DNA of 64,000 bases from Caryophanales bacterium (GCA_902363455.1 CABJAC010000003.1:1-64000), one strand, 5' to 3'; counted from the first letter of the stretch, positions 35,613-45,780 are shown. A program made the numbers and translations. The notes: generated by a model from the letters alone, not told the origin.

Positions 35613-35649
35613 AACGTGGCGATGTCTCATTCACATCGTTACGTTTTTT
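35613..35649 (+). terminator. Terminator after bmrU
   Basis: ACGTGGCGATGT / ACATCGTTACGT hairpin and T6. Confidence 0.82.
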
Positions 35650-35922
35650 GTTGTTTTATTAAAAAACGATACTTTTTTTCTATTTAACAAATTATTTATT
35701 CAATTAAAAAATGCAAAATTATCCATTACAATATATGTTATATAACTATAATCTTGCAACAAAACTGAAATATTTCTGTGTTATTTACGATGCTATAATC
35801 ATTCTAGTAAGAAAATATTTATACAGTTTACATACATATGCTTCATACCTTACAACTTTGAAAGGGAATTCTCCCTTACATTAATCGTCCGTCGTCTTTC
35901 ACATACTAGGGGGAACTTCTAC
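35650..35922 (+). other. AT-rich upstream region of the M23 peptidase gene
   Basis: 273 bases with no gene. A TATAAT box is at about 35793 without a good -35, so the 5' leader is likely ~120 bases long. A small hairpin AAGGGA/TCCCTT lies near 35862-35877 and TAGGGGGAACT serves as ribosome site. No known riboswitch consensus was recognised. Confidence 0.5.
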
Positions 35923-36639
35923 ATGAAACGCATGATTACAACTATGACAATGACAGCTCTGATGGTTTCAGGTTTTGCTACAACGGGTACTGAAAAGGTT
36001 GAAGCAGCAACAACATACAAAGTAAAAGTAACAGCAGACGGTTTACGGGTTCGGACAGGTCCGTCGACTGCATATAAAGTCGTCGGTAGTGTCAATTCCG
36101 GTCAAACTTTTAATTATCTTGGTGTTTCCGGATCTTGGACAAAAATTTCTTATAACGGTGCATCCCGTTATATCTCATCTACATATGCTAAAAAATACAG
36201 TGTCACGACATCATCAAAAGCATCAAGTGGTTTTTCACGGCCAGCCAGTGGTCGGATTGCTCAAGGGTACGGTGCAGCCAGCGGTGTTTATGGCTATACG
36301 TTCCATAATGGCATCGATATCGCGGCTCCAACTGGAACACCGGTTTACGCATCGGCTTCCGGAACAGTCATCACATCACGTTACTACGGCGCGTACGGCA
36401 ACCATATCATGATGAAACATACCGTAAACGGTCTTTCGTATACGACAGTTTACGCTCACTTAAGCAGCCGTGCAGTGTCTGTTGGTCAAACGATCGCCAA
36501 AGGTTCACGCATCGGTAACATCGGCAACACCGGTAACTCATTCGGGTCACACCTGCATTTCGAAATGCACCGTGGAAACTACGTCTACAGTGCTTCATCT
36601 GCTGCGAACAGCGTCAACCCACTGAACTACTTTAATTAA
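35923..36639 (+). CDS. Secreted M23 peptidase with SH3b domain, 238 aa
   Basis: Cell-wall endopeptidase. Signal peptide (~1-28, ends EAA). The SH3b wall-binding domain is at ~30-90 (VKVTADGLRVRTGPSTAYKVV). The M23 (LytM-type) domain is at ~110-235, with Zn ligands in FHNGIDIAAPTGTPV (His, Asp) and the HLHFE motif (SFGSHLHFEMH) near the end. Complete fold for a lysostaphin-like enzyme that cuts peptide cross-bridges. No membrane anchor after signal cleavage, so secreted or wall-bound. Stand-alone gene. Confidence 0.92.
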   Translation: MKRMITTMTMTALMVSGFATTGTEKVEAATTYKVKVTADGLRVRTGPSTAYKVVGSVNSGQTFNYLGVSGSWTKISYNGASRYISSTYAKKYSVTTSSKASSGFSRPASGRIAQGYGAASGVYGYTFHNGIDIAAPTGTPVYASASGTVITSRYYGAYGNHIMMKHTVNGLSYTTVYAHLSSRAVSVGQTIAKGSRIGNIGNTGNSFGSHLHFEMHRGNYVYSASSAANSVNPLNYFN

Positions 36640-36653
36640 GAACGGAACTTTCC

Positions 36654-36686
36654 TCACGCGAAGCTTTGTCTTCGCGTGATTTTTTT
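36654..36686 (+). terminator. Terminator after the M23 gene
   Basis: TCACGCGAAG / CTTCGCGTGA, six-base loop, then T7. Confidence 0.95.
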
Positions 36687-36764
36687 GTCGTTCGTTCGAG
36701 ATGAAATCCTGCGTAAAGCATGATACGGTTGTAAGACATACTTATCGTAAAAGGAGGATTTCCC

Positions 36765-38753
36765 TTGAAGAAGACGCTCCCGCTTATCCTTTCGACCAGC
36801 TTCGCGCTGACGATCCTTGCTGGTTGCCAGGATCAACCGACCCCTGAAGAACGACTAGATGCCTATATTAAATTATGGGAGAAACAAGATTATGACAAGA
36901 TGTATGCCGATTACACCAGTGAACAAACGAAACAAACATACGGTAAAAAAGAGTTCATTGAACGAACCAAAAAATTAACCGACTCGTTGGACATCAAAGA
37001 ATTGTCCGTCAAACGCCTGAAGTCACCGGAAAACGATGATCAAGACAAGGCCGCTCTCCCTGTCGAAATCTCCTTCGAGACGACAGCAGGACCGGTCTCT
37101 TATGAAAAACAAGTCCCGTTAACGTTTGAGAAACAAGGAGACGCGGAAAACTGGTACATCAACTGGGATTCGTCGTTTGTCTTGAAGGATTTCAAGAAAG
37201 AGGACCGGGTCCAGTTAACGACAATCGAAGCAAAACGCGGTGACCTGCTCGACTCAAACAACCGTCCCCTGGCAACAACGGGTACCGGTTATCAAGTCGG
37301 TGCCACGGCAGGACAGGTCAACGATCTCTCGACACTTGCCAAACTGCTCGACCGTCCCGTCTCTGCCATCGAAGATGCACTCGGCGCCAGTTGGGTCAAG
37401 GATGGACAATTTGTCCCCTTGAAGACACTTGCATCGGATGACAGCTCACAACTTACTCGACTCAAACAAGTGGATGGTGTCACTGTCAAAGAAACGGAAG
37501 CCCGCACGTATCCGTTCGGTAAAGCAACGTCACACTTGATCGGCTACATCGGTTCGGCGACAGCTGACGACATCAAACAATCCAAGGAAACGATTCAACC
37601 CGGAGAACAAGTCGGAAAACAGGGACTCGAACAAGTACTCGATGAGACGTTGCGCGGCAAGTCCGGTGCCCGAATCGAAATCATCAAACCGGATGATTCG
37701 ATCGTTAACGTAGCAGAAACCGAAGCAAAGGATGGACAGGACATCCAACTGACGATTGACGGAACGTTGCAACAGCAGACATATAACGCGATGAAAGAAG
37801 ATCCGGGGACTGCAGCTGCAATCGATCCACGGACCGGCGAGACCCGGGTTCTTCTTAGTTCGCCCGGCTTCGATCCGTCCGAATTTACGAACGGAATTTC
37901 GCAAGAACGACTCGATGCGCTGACAAACAATCCCGATCAACCGCTCTTGAACCGGTTTACGAGTGCCTTCGCACCCGGCTCGACCCAAAAGCCGTTGACG
38001 GCAGCAGTCGGCTTAAAGAGCGGAACGCTTGATTCGGAAAAAGCGTATACGATTGACGGGTTAAAAACCAAAGTCGACGGTTTTAATGTCACCCGAATCC
38101 ATGAGACACCCGATCCGGTTAATCTGCACAATGCACTCGTTTACTCGGATAATGTCTATTTTGCGAAATCGACACTCGAGCAGCTCGGAAAAGAAACGTT
38201 TACGTCAGGTCTTCAGGCATTGGGCTATGGAGAAAAGATTCCCTTTACCTATCCGATGCGGGCATCACAAATTTCAAACGACGGCTCGATTGCTTCTGAC
38301 GGTCAGCTGATGGACACGTCTTACGGACAGGGACAGATGTTGACGAACATTCTCCATCTCGCTTCGATGTACGAAATCTTCCTGACAGACGGTACGATCT
38401 ACCGACCGACATTATTGACGGATGAAAAAACCAAGCAAGTCTGGAAACAAGACCTGCTTGATGCAAAAGACGCCGCGATGGTCCGGGACGATCTCTATGA
38501 CGTCGTTCATGCCGGTTTCCCGCTCCCGGCCGACATTCCGGAAGTGAAAGTCGCCGGCAAGACCGGAACGGCAGAGCTGAAAAAAGCAGGCGAAGAAAAT
38601 GGACAAGAAAACGGCTTTTTCGTCGGCTACGATGATGATAAAAAAGATTTGCTCGTCGCTATCATGATCGAATCGGTTGAGCAAGAAGACCGGGGCAGCC
38701 CGTATGTATCAGGTCTCGTCGCCGACGTCTTGAAAAGTCACGCCAAAAAATAA
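36765..38753 (+). CDS. pbpC: PBP3/MecA-type class B penicillin-binding transpeptidase lipoprotein
   Basis: Cross-links peptidoglycan at the outer membrane face. Lipobox LAGC with Cys21; NTF2-like MecA N-terminal domain (~25-145); PBP dimer domain (~150-320); transpeptidase domain (~340-660). Active site: S406-T-Q-K in FAPGSTQKPLTA, second SDN at 461-463, third KTG at 599-601. The domain order is that of MecA and B. subtilis PBP3 (PbpC), both low-affinity types. 662 aa, normal. RBS AAAAGGAGG. The name pbpC is by resemblance to B. subtilis. Stand-alone gene. Confidence 0.9.
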   Translation: MKKTLPLILSTSFALTILAGCQDQPTPEERLDAYIKLWEKQDYDKMYADYTSEQTKQTYGKKEFIERTKKLTDSLDIKELSVKRLKSPENDDQDKAALPVEISFETTAGPVSYEKQVPLTFEKQGDAENWYINWDSSFVLKDFKKEDRVQLTTIEAKRGDLLDSNNRPLATTGTGYQVGATAGQVNDLSTLAKLLDRPVSAIEDALGASWVKDGQFVPLKTLASDDSSQLTRLKQVDGVTVKETEARTYPFGKATSHLIGYIGSATADDIKQSKETIQPGEQVGKQGLEQVLDETLRGKSGARIEIIKPDDSIVNVAETEAKDGQDIQLTIDGTLQQQTYNAMKEDPGTAAAIDPRTGETRVLLSSPGFDPSEFTNGISQERLDALTNNPDQPLLNRFTSAFAPGSTQKPLTAAVGLKSGTLDSEKAYTIDGLKTKVDGFNVTRIHETPDPVNLHNALVYSDNVYFAKSTLEQLGKETFTSGLQALGYGEKIPFTYPMRASQISNDGSIASDGQLMDTSYGQGQMLTNILHLASMYEIFLTDGTIYRPTLLTDEKTKQVWKQDLLDAKDAAMVRDDLYDVVHAGFPLPADIPEVKVAGKTGTAELKKAGEENGQENGFFVGYDDDKKDLLVAIMIESVEQEDRGSPYVSGLVADVLKSHAKK

Positions 38754-38763
38754 GACTGACTTC

Positions 38764-38806
38764 AAAAAGGGTTGCCGGATTATTACATCCGGGCAACCCT
38801 TTTTTG
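38764..38806. terminator. Bidirectional terminator between pbpC and the trp operon end
   Basis: AAAGGGTTGCC / GGCAACCCTTTTTT with inner pairing (CGGAT / ATCCG). It ends pbpC and, on the other strand, trpA. Confidence 0.9.
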
Positions 38807-38848
38807 TTCCGACGACTGACATGTCAGTCCGTCATTTTTCTGATCCAC

Positions 38849-39631
38849 TTATACCGTCACATCCGGTAACCGGGCCGCCATCAATTTTTCGATTGCCGCT
38901 TCATCCCCTTGTTGCAGCAATTCGACGATTTTACTGCCGACGATGACACCGGCGACGCTTGCACCTAATTGCCGGACGTGTGCCGGTGTACTGATTCCGA
39001 AACCGGCTAAAACCGGAACCGGACTGAGTTGTGCCACGTTCGCCAAGTGTTGCTCGAGTGCATCATCGAAGTTCGTCTGTCCCCCTGTCGTTCCGTTGAC
39101 CGTCACGGCGTAGAGGAATCCTTCACTGTGCGTCGCGATTTTTTCAATCCGTTCCATCGGGCTCGTCAGCGACACGAGTTGAACCAGCGCGATGTCCTGT
39201 TTGTTTCGTCCGGCAAAAAACTGATCGCTTTGTTCGAGTGGTAAGTCCGGAATGATCAGCCCGTCGACACCCACTTCGCGGCAGGTTGCGAGAAACGAAT
39301 CAATGCCGAACCGGAAAATCGGGTTCAAGTACGTCATGACGACGATTGGAACGCTTGTCGACTGACGCGCAATCCGGATCGCTTCCAGCACATCCTTTAA
39401 ACTGATCTGTTGTGCCAACGCCCGGAGTCCCGCTTCTTGAATGACCGGACCATCGGCGACCGGATCAGAAAACGGTACACCAACTTCGATCGCTGTCGCG
39501 CCGGAGCGTTCGAGGAACGCTAAGATGTCCGGTAAACGGTCGATGCCTCCGTCGCCTCCCATGACATACGGGATAAAGGCTTTTTCACCACGTTCATTGA
39601 CTGTGCGGATCGCTTGTTCTAATCGCATCAT
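38849..39631 (-). CDS. trpA: Tryptophan synthase alpha chain
   Basis: Splits indole-3-glycerol phosphate to indole and glyceraldehyde 3-phosphate and passes indole to TrpB. TIM barrel, 260 aa; catalytic residues in [16 protein letters not shown] (Glu, Asp). [14 protein letters not shown] and PVLAGFGIS are typical phosphate-site stretches. The ATG overlaps trpB stop (ATGA). Last gene of trpEGDCFBA. Confidence 0.97.
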   Translation of the reverse strand: MMRLEQAIRTVNERGEKAFIPYVMGGDGGIDRLPDILAFLERSGATAIEVGVPFSDPVADGPVIQEAGLRALAQQISLKDVLEAIRIARQSTSVPIVVMTYLNPIFRFGIDSFLATCREVGVDGLIIPDLPLEQSDQFFAGRNKQDIALVQLVSLTSPMERIEKIATHSEGFLYAVTVNGTTGGQTNFDDALEQHLANVAQLSPVPVLAGFGISTPAHVRQLGASVAGVIVGSKIVELLQQGDEAAIEKLMAARLPDVTV

Positions 39632-40827
39632 GCTTCCCCCTTTAAGGCATTTCTGACGGTCATGACATCTTTATCGCCGCGTCCGGATAGACAGATGACG
39701 ACGACTTCTTCCGGTTGCATCCCTCTTGCAAGTTCCGTCGCCTGTGCGACCGCATGGGCCGATTCCAATGCCGGAATGATGCCTTCTTTTTGACAGAGCA
39801 GTTGCAAGGCATCAAGTGCCTGTTGGTCTGTCACGGCCTCATACTGAACACGACCAATATCTTTTAACAGACTGTGTTCCGGTCCGACTCCCGGGTAGTC
39901 CAGTCCGGCCGAAATCGAATGGGCTTCCGTGACTTGACCATGATCATCTTGCAACAGGTACATCATCGATCCGTGCAGGACACCCACCTCACCTTTTGAC
40001 ATCGTAGCGGCGTGTTTTTCCGTGTCGAGTCCGCTTCCGGCTGCTTCGATGCCGTATAACGCCACTTCCTCATCGTCGATGAACGGATGGAACATGCCGA
40101 TCGCATTACTGCCGCCTCCGACACAGGCGACGATGGCTTCCGGTAACTTGCCCTCTTTTTCAAGGATTTGTGCCCGCGTCTCTTGACCGATGATGGCTTG
40201 GAAATCACGGACGATTTCCGGGAACGGGTGTGGTCCGAGGACCGAGCCCATCAAGTAATGCGTATCGTCGACATGTTTGACCCAGTAACGCAACGCTTCG
40301 TTGACAGCGTCTTTTAACGTCCGGCTCCCTTGTGTCACAGAAATGACTTTGGCACCAAGTAACTCCATCCGGAAGACGTTGAGCTCTTGCCGGCGGATGT
40401 CTTCTTCACCCATGAAGATGACACATTCGAGATCGAGCAAGGCACAGACGGTCGCTGTCGCCACACCATGTTGTCCGGCACCGGTCTCAGCGACGATTTT
40501 TCGTTTCCCCATCCGTTCAGCAAGCAGGGCTTGACCAATCGTATTGTTGATTTTATGGGCACCGGTATGGTTCAAATCTTCACGTTTCAAGTAGATTTTG
40601 GCGCCGCCGATCGCCCGCGTCAAATGTTCGGCATAATAAAGCGGTGTTTTGCGACCGACGTAGTTTTCGAGTAAATCATTCATCCGTTCGTGAAATGCCG
40701 GATCTTCTTTCACCTCGGCATAGGCTTGTTCGAGCTCAAGGACGGCTTGCATCAACGTTTCAGGGATATAACGGCCTCCGTAGATTCCGTATTGTCCCAG
40801 TGCATCCGGTTGTGAATAACGTGTCAT
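39628..40827 (-). CDS. trpB: Tryptophan synthase beta chain
   Basis: PLP enzyme that joins indole to serine. 399 aa. PLP-lysine in [17 protein letters not shown], phosphate grip [10 protein letters not shown], and [13 protein letters not shown] all present. It starts at the trpF stop (overlap of four bases) and overlaps trpA. Normal length; no odd residues noted. Confidence 0.98.
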   Translation of the reverse strand: MTRYSQPDALGQYGIYGGRYIPETLMQAVLELEQAYAEVKEDPAFHERMNDLLENYVGRKTPLYYAEHLTRAIGGAKIYLKREDLNHTGAHKINNTIGQALLAERMGKRKIVAETGAGQHGVATATVCALLDLECVIFMGEEDIRRQELNVFRMELLGAKVISVTQGSRTLKDAVNEALRYWVKHVDDTHYLMGSVLGPHPFPEIVRDFQAIIGQETRAQILEKEGKLPEAIVACVGGGSNAIGMFHPFIDDEEVALYGIEAAGSGLDTEKHAATMSKGEVGVLHGSMMYLLQDDHGQVTEAHSISAGLDYPGVGPEHSLLKDIGRVQYEAVTDQQALDALQLLCQKEGIIPALESAHAVAQATELARGMQPEEVVVICLSGRGDKDVMTVRNALKGEA

Positions 40828-41402
40828 TTAAAAGTCTCCTTTACGGCATCATGAAATGCCTGCATTTTTTTCGTATCTTTTTGACCATTCGTTTCAATAC
40901 CACTTGAGACATCGACGGCAAACGGTTCATACCGTTCGATCACTTGTCCGACGTTAGCTGCCTGCAGACCACCTGCGACGAATATCGGTTGATCCGCTTG
41001 TAAGTCAGTCGTCCAATCAAACGGTTGCCCGCTGCCCGCTTCGGGTGCATCAAACAAGACAAAATCTGCTTTCGGATGAATCGCATCGATTGCATCCGCC
41101 GGGAGCGCCTGAATGATCGGCACCCGTTTCTCGCGGTACAGTTCGTCCGCGACCGGTCCATGGAGCTGGATCATGTCAAGCCCGACCTGATCAATCGCTT
41201 CCTCGACCTCCTGTTGCGTCGGTGAGACGAACACACCAACGACTTGGACCGTTTCGGGAATCTCTGACCGGAGCATCGCTGCTTCCGCCAGTGTCACTTG
41301 ACGTTTGCTTGGGGCAAAGACAAACCCGATATAATCGGCCCGGTCAACCGCGTAGTGCACATCTTCCATTCGTTTCAGCCCACAAAATTTAATGCGTGTC
41401 AT
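40824..41402 (-). CDS. trpF: Phosphoribosylanthranilate isomerase
   Basis: TIM-barrel isomerase, 192 aa. The N-terminal catalytic Cys is in [12 protein letters not shown], and the general acid Asp is in [20 protein letters not shown] 41402 (MTRIKFCG), after GGGGAC, is used; a GTG at 41414 is in frame but adds four residues not seen in the family. Starts inside the end of trpC (14 bases of overlap). Confidence 0.95.
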   Translation of the reverse strand: MTRIKFCGLKRMEDVHYAVDRADYIGFVFAPSKRQVTLAEAAMLRSEIPETVQVVGVFVSPTQQEVEEAIDQVGLDMIQLHGPVADELYREKRVPIIQALPADAIDAIHPKADFVLFDAPEAGSGQPFDWTTDLQADQPIFVAGGLQAANVGQVIERYEPFAVDVSSGIETNGQKDTKKMQAFHDAVKETFK

Positions 41403-42165
41403 GTTTGTCCCCACTGACAGCTTGAATGAAATCAGCCGGATCTTCCGCCCGCATCAAGGTTTCGCCGATTAAAATCCCATCCGCTCCCGCTGCGTGCAAC
41501 ATTTTTGCTTCCTCGACCGACTTGATCCCACTTTCGCTGATATACCGGACATCCGGTGACTTCGTCTTCAGCAAAGCAAGCGACGTGTCGAGACTTACTT
41601 CGAATTTCTTCAGGTTCCGGTTGTTGATGCCGATGATTTTTGCCTGCAACCGTTCCGCTCGCTCGAGCTCCGTCGCATCATGCACTTCGACCAAGACTTC
41701 AAGCCCGCTTGCATAAGCATAGTCATACAAATCGTGTAGCGTGTCATCATCGAGTGCCGCGACAATCAACAGAATCAAACTTGCCCCGTGTGCTTTCGCC
41801 AGATCAATTTGAATTCGGTCAACCATAAAATCTTTGCAGAGGACAGGCACATCGACGGCTGCGGTGACGGCTGCCAGATCTTCCATACTCCCTTTAAAAT
41901 ACGTCTGGTCCGTCAAGACCGAGATGACGGTCGCACCGCTGGCGGCATACCGTTTCGCCTGCGCCACCGGATCGACGTTTAATGAGATGTCGCCTTTTGA
42001 CGGTGAGGCGCGTTTGATTTCCGCGATGACGGATAAATCGGTTCCACCAAGTGATTGATGGATCGATGGATTTAACGGACGATGCTCCGCCGAAGGAACC
42101 CCGGTCATTTTCAATTGTGCGACTTCCAGTCGTTTCGTATCGATGATACGGTCTAAGATATTCAT
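41389..42165 (-). CDS. trpC: Indole-3-glycerol phosphate synthase
   Basis: 258 aa TIM barrel that closes the indole ring. Catalytic lysine in EIKRASPSKGDI, second in VLCKDFMVD, and IGINNRNLKKFEV, all conserved. Follows trpD with a four-base overlap; not fused to trpF, as usual for Bacilli. Confidence 0.97.
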   Translation of the reverse strand: MNILDRIIDTKRLEVAQLKMTGVPSAEHRPLNPSIHQSLGGTDLSVIAEIKRASPSKGDISLNVDPVAQAKRYAASGATVISVLTDQTYFKGSMEDLAAVTAAVDVPVLCKDFMVDRIQIDLAKAHGASLILLIVAALDDDTLHDLYDYAYASGLEVLVEVHDATELERAERLQAKIIGINNRNLKKFEVSLDTSLALLKTKSPDVRYISESGIKSVEEAKMLHAAGADGILIGETLMRAEDPADFIQAVSGDKHDTH

Positions 42166-43190
42166 CCGATTGCCTCCTCTTGTTTCATCCGTTGCAAGTA
42201 TTGTAATTTTTCAAGTGCCCGACCGGAGTCGATGCTCTCTGCAGACCGTTCGATTCCTTCTCGAATCGTTTGAACGCGTCCTTCAGCGAACAAGGCGATT
42301 CCGGCATTGAGTAACACCGTATCGCGGTATGGACCGGCTTCTCCCTGCAAGACCCGTAAGAGAATGTCCGCGTTTTCCGCTGCTGTTCCGCCGCGGATGG
42401 CTTCGATCGGTGCGACCGATAAACCCACTTCCTCCGGATGGAGACTGAAGCGGATCAATTCGCCTTGGTCGAGCAGGACCAGTTGGTTCGTCCCGGCTAG
42501 TGACGCTTCATCCATTCCACAGGCTCCGTGAAGCACGATCGCACGTTTTCGTCCGAGCCGATGCAGCGTCAAGGCCATCGTTTCAAGTAAATCTTCGCGA
42601 TAAATGCCGAGTAACTGTGTTTTTAGCGGCACCGGATTCGTCAATGGTCCAATCAGATTAAAGATTGTTGGAATCCGTAAGTCGCGGCGTACTTTCATGA
42701 TTTGTTTGACGCGGGGATGCATCCGTTGGGCGAATAAGAAAGCGATCCCGTTCGTCTCAAGCAATGCCGCCAGTTCTTCCGGTGTCTCATCTAACTTCAC
42801 ACCGAGCGCTTCGAGCACATCGGCACTGCCGGTTTTACTGGAAACACTCCGGTTGCCGTGTTTCGCAACCTTCGCTCCGGCGCCGGCCAGTACAAATGCA
42901 GCCGTCGTGCTGATGTTAAACGACTGGGAGCCGTCGCCCCCCGTACCGCAGTTGTCGATGAAATCCGTTCCCGTCACCGGAATGTCGAGTGCGACTTCAC
43001 GCATGATCGAGGCCAGACCTGCTAATTCTTCTGCGGTTTCCCCTTTCGCTTTTAAGGCGACGAGAAAAGCGGCGATTTCGCTGTCCGTGACATCCGTCGC
43101 AAACAATTGGCGCGCAGCCTGTTGCATTTCTTCATAACGGAGATGGTTGGCATTCGTTAACTTCGTCAATACGTCCTTCATTCCTGTCAC
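42162..43190 (-). CDS. trpD: Anthranilate phosphoribosyltransferase
   Basis: Moves ribose 5-phosphate from PRPP to anthranilate. 342 aa. PRPP site NCGTGGDGSQSFNIS (~81-95), KHGNRSVSSKTGSADVLEALG (~107-126). N-terminal helical domain complete. Overlaps trpG and trpC by four bases each. Confidence 0.97.
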   Translation of the reverse strand: MTGMKDVLTKLTNANHLRYEEMQQAARQLFATDVTDSEIAAFLVALKAKGETAEELAGLASIMREVALDIPVTGTDFIDNCGTGGDGSQSFNISTTAAFVLAGAGAKVAKHGNRSVSSKTGSADVLEALGVKLDETPEELAALLETNGIAFLFAQRMHPRVKQIMKVRRDLRIPTIFNLIGPLTNPVPLKTQLLGIYREDLLETMALTLHRLGRKRAIVLHGACGMDEASLAGTNQLVLLDQGELIRFSLHPEEVGLSVAPIEAIRGGTAAENADILLRVLQGEAGPYRDTVLLNAGIALFAEGRVQTIREGIERSAESIDSGRALEKLQYLQRMKQEEAIG

Positions 43191-43759
43191 TCCTTCGTCA
43201 GTTCGATAAATCGTTGAATCATCTGTTGCCCGAGTGGTGTGCCGGTTGATTCCGGGTGAAATTGAATCCCGTAAGTCGGATGGTCGCGGTGTTCCAGCGC
43301 CATGATCGTTCCGTCTTCTGTCGTAGCGGTAATGTCCAAGACGTCCGGTAAGGTGGTCCGCTCGACGATCAAGGAATGATACCGCATCACGTCCAGTTGT
43401 TCCGGCAACCCTTCAAACAACCGTCCCGTTTGTCGGATGCTCGATGTTTTACCATGGCGGATTTCTGCTGCTTCAACGACGTTTCCACCAAATGCTTGCC
43501 CGATGGCTTGATGCCCGAGACAGACACCGAGAATCGGAATTTTCCCGGAATACGTCCGGATGACGTCAAGACATATCCCGGCGTCGTTCGGGTTTCCCGG
43601 TCCCGGTGATAAGATGATGCCTGCCGGATGTAATGCGGCAATTGCACTCACCTCGATCGCATCATTGCGGATGACTTGTATTTCATCATACGCCGCAGCG
43701 TATTGATACAGGTTATAGGTAAAGGAATCATAATTATCGATCAGTACAATCATTTCCAA
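43187..43759 (-). CDS. trpG: Anthranilate synthase glutamine amidotransferase subunit
   Basis: Class I glutaminase domain, 190 aa: nucleophile Cys in LGVCLGHQAIGQAFGG, then His/Glu in GIQFHPEST. Delivers ammonia to TrpE. In B. subtilis the trpG function is shared from the folate operon; here a copy sits in the trp operon between trpE and trpD, overlapping trpE by ten bases. Whether it also serves folate synthesis cannot be seen. Confidence 0.95.
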   Translation of the reverse strand: MEMIVLIDNYDSFTYNLYQYAAAYDEIQVIRNDAIEVSAIAALHPAGIILSPGPGNPNDAGICLDVIRTYSGKIPILGVCLGHQAIGQAFGGNVVEAAEIRHGKTSSIRQTGRLFEGLPEQLDVMRYHSLIVERTTLPDVLDITATTEDGTIMALEHRDHPTYGIQFHPESTGTPLGQQMIQRFIELTKE

Positions 43760-45144
43760 ACCTCCAGTAAGGATTTCGCTTTATGCAAGGTCTCCTCGAA
43801 TTCCAGAACAGGATCGGAATCATAGACTATACCCGCTCCAGCCTGAACGTACGCTTTTCCGTCTTGGATGACCATCGTCCGGATCGCCAGAGCAAAGTCT
43901 AAATTCCCGCTGACATCAAAATAGCCAACCGCTCCGGCATACACTTCCCGTTTTTTCGTTTCGTATTGATTGATCAACTGCATCGCGCGAATCTTCGGAG
44001 CACCCGAGACCGTCCCGGCCGGTAAGCAGGCGACAAGCGCATCGGCTCCCGTTTTTCCTTCGGCGAGTGTCCCTTCGACGACAGAAACGAGATGCATGAC
44101 ATTTTTGAAGCGTTCAATCTCCATTTCCCGTGACACATGGATGCTTCCGACCTGACATACTTGACCTAGATCATTTCGTCCTAAGTCGACGAGCATCCGG
44201 TGCTCGGCTTGTTCTTTTTCATCGTGTAGCAATTCGTTGGCGAGAACTTGATCCGCCTGTTTCGTTTTTCCACGCGGTCGTGTTCCGGCAATCGGATTTG
44301 TCGTCACGTGCCGTCCTTTGACTTGAATCAAACTTTCCGGCGACGCACCCAGCACGATCACTTCTCCTAAATCGATGTAAAAGAGGTACGGACTCGGGTT
44401 GTCCTGCCGGAGTTTCCGGTAAAAGTGGAACGGATCGCCGACGAAAGTCGCATCGAGTCGTTGCGATAACACGAGTTGGAACACATCCCCTTGCCGGATA
44501 TGTTGTTTCGCCTGTTCAACCAACGAAAGAAACGCCTCTTTTTCGATTTGCGGTTGGTAGACGATGTTTTCAAGCGGACGCTCCATCCGTGTCCGTTCAC
44601 CGGTCTGTTCCAGCTGTGCTTTACGTTCATGGAGTCGCCGGGACATCTCTTCCCGGTCGGTCAGTCCTCCGAGTGACGTTTGGATCAAGTGGACCCGGTG
44701 TTCCAAATGATCATACAAGATGATTTCGTCATACACGGCAAGCAAGGCATCCGGTAAATTCCGGTCGCTGTCCGGCACCGCACCGATGTTCTCATAGGCA
44801 CGAATCGCATCATACCCGACATAGCCGATGGCGCCACTCAGGAACGGGAAATCCGTTTCGGTAGCCGGGCGGGTGACTGCTTGTTGCAAGAGTTGAACGG
44901 GGTTCCCCGTCATCGCATGTGTCTCTCGTGTGTGAAGATTTTGCCGTGTCACCTGATTTCCTTCCGCCCGAAGCAATTCGACCGGGTTGACCCCGATGAT
45001 CGAGTAACGGCCGTTACCTGCGCTTGCCGAGCTTTCAAGCAGACATTTCCGGTCCCCTTCGAGATGTAAAAAAATCGAAATCGGTGTCAGTTCATCTCCG
45101 TTCATCTCCAGTTGTTCCATTATCAATTGTTCTGTCTCGATCAT
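43750..45144 (-). CDS. trpE: Anthranilate synthase component I
   Basis: Converts chorismate plus ammonia to anthranilate. 464 aa. Chorismate-binding core: FQLVLSQRLDATF, TNPIAGTRPRGKT, VDLGRNDLGQVCQVGSI and CLPAGTVSGAPKIRAMQ-type AGTVSGAPK. The N-terminal part has the Trp feedback motif LLESSASAGNGRYS (LLES). ATG 45144 (MIETEQLIM) has CAGGAGGCG upstream; an upstream start at 45180 lies in the T-box terminator. First gene of the operon. Confidence 0.96.
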   Translation of the reverse strand: MIETEQLIMEQLEMNGDELTPISIFLHLEGDRKCLLESSASAGNGRYSIIGVNPVELLRAEGNQVTRQNLHTRETHAMTGNPVQLLQQAVTRPATETDFPFLSGAIGYVGYDAIRAYENIGAVPDSDRNLPDALLAVYDEIILYDHLEHRVHLIQTSLGGLTDREEMSRRLHERKAQLEQTGERTRMERPLENIVYQPQIEKEAFLSLVEQAKQHIRQGDVFQLVLSQRLDATFVGDPFHFYRKLRQDNPSPYLFYIDLGEVIVLGASPESLIQVKGRHVTTNPIAGTRPRGKTKQADQVLANELLHDEKEQAEHRMLVDLGRNDLGQVCQVGSIHVSREMEIERFKNVMHLVSVVEGTLAEGKTGADALVACLPAGTVSGAPKIRAMQLINQYETKKREVYAGAVGYFDVSGNLDFALAIRTMVIQDGKAYVQAGAGIVYDSDPVLEFEETLHKAKSLLEVWK

Positions 45145-45164
45145 CCTGTTTCGCCTCCTGATAT

Positions 45165-45425
45165 AAAAAAAGTCCTCCATACAGCAAATATGCCGTATGG
45201 AGGACGATAGACTCGCGGTGCCACCTCACAATTGGAACAAACTCTGTTCCCTCTCTTCCGATGCGTCTTGACGAGACATCGTAGCCTAAGATAACGGGGG
45301 CTTCCGTCATGACCTACTTACCGTTCAGTCCTGCTCTCATGAGACCATTCATCAGACATCGTTGTACGGAAGTCCCACCTCTCTCCCGCTCTCTGGAACA
45401 ACGATTCGTCTAATTACTTAACTCA
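45165..45425 (-). promoter_or_regulatory. T-box leader 1 (tRNA-Trp), nearest trpE
   Basis: T-box AGGTGGCACCGCG at 45214-45226 (complement), terminator GTCCTCCATAC / GTATGGAGGAC with T7 at 45165-45205 ending 21 bases before trpE. Specifier candidate UGG at 45345-45347 in GAATGGTCTC, the usual GAA-before-codon form. Uncharged tRNA-Trp should turn on the trp genes. Confidence 0.92.
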
Positions 45426-45454
45426 TTCATCGATTTACTTATTTAATTGAATAC

Positions 45455-45725
45455 GAAAAGGGTCTTCTCGCCCATTCATGCTAAACATGAAGGACGGGAA
45501 GACCCGCGGTACCACCTTCGTTGACTATTACTAGTCCCCTCGAACGAACCGGTTGCCCTGATTCGTCGTCCTCGATAACGGGAGGTAACCGTCAGAGCCT
45601 ACTGTAAGTTCGGTCTGATGCTCAGAAGCCCATTCACCTGTTTCCCGATACTGATTCGCACCACCCATCAGCTCTCTTGAATCGTTTCATAGGTTACTTT
45701 TCTTCGTCATTGCGTCTGTTTTCTT
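45455..45725 (-). promoter_or_regulatory. T-box leader 2 (tRNA-Trp), tandem and promoter-proximal
   Basis: Second complete T-box: AAGGTGGTACCGCG (45505-45518, complement), stem GGGTCTTCCCG ... CGAGAAGACCC followed by TTTT at ~45464-45505, and a UGG specifier at 45630-45632 in GAATGGGCTTC. It begins ~12 bases after the likely transcription start. Two UGG T-boxes in series require read-through of two terminators. Confidence 0.9.
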
Positions 45726-45737
45726 TAATTGTTTTTT

Positions 45738-45766
45738 ATGTTACGTGGGAAACCGTTTTCTGTCAA
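45738..45766 (-). promoter_or_regulatory. trp operon promoter
   Basis: TTGACA (45761-45766, complement), 17-base spacer, TAACAT (45738-45743). Located just upstream of the distal T-box. Confidence 0.75.
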
Positions 45767-45780
45767 TAGATTTGTCTCGA

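Noticed and set aside
35650..35922. ydaO (c-di-AMP) riboswitch before the M23 peptidase
   Set aside because: Wall-hydrolase genes often carry one, but none of its conserved core is visible and the region is too AT-rich.
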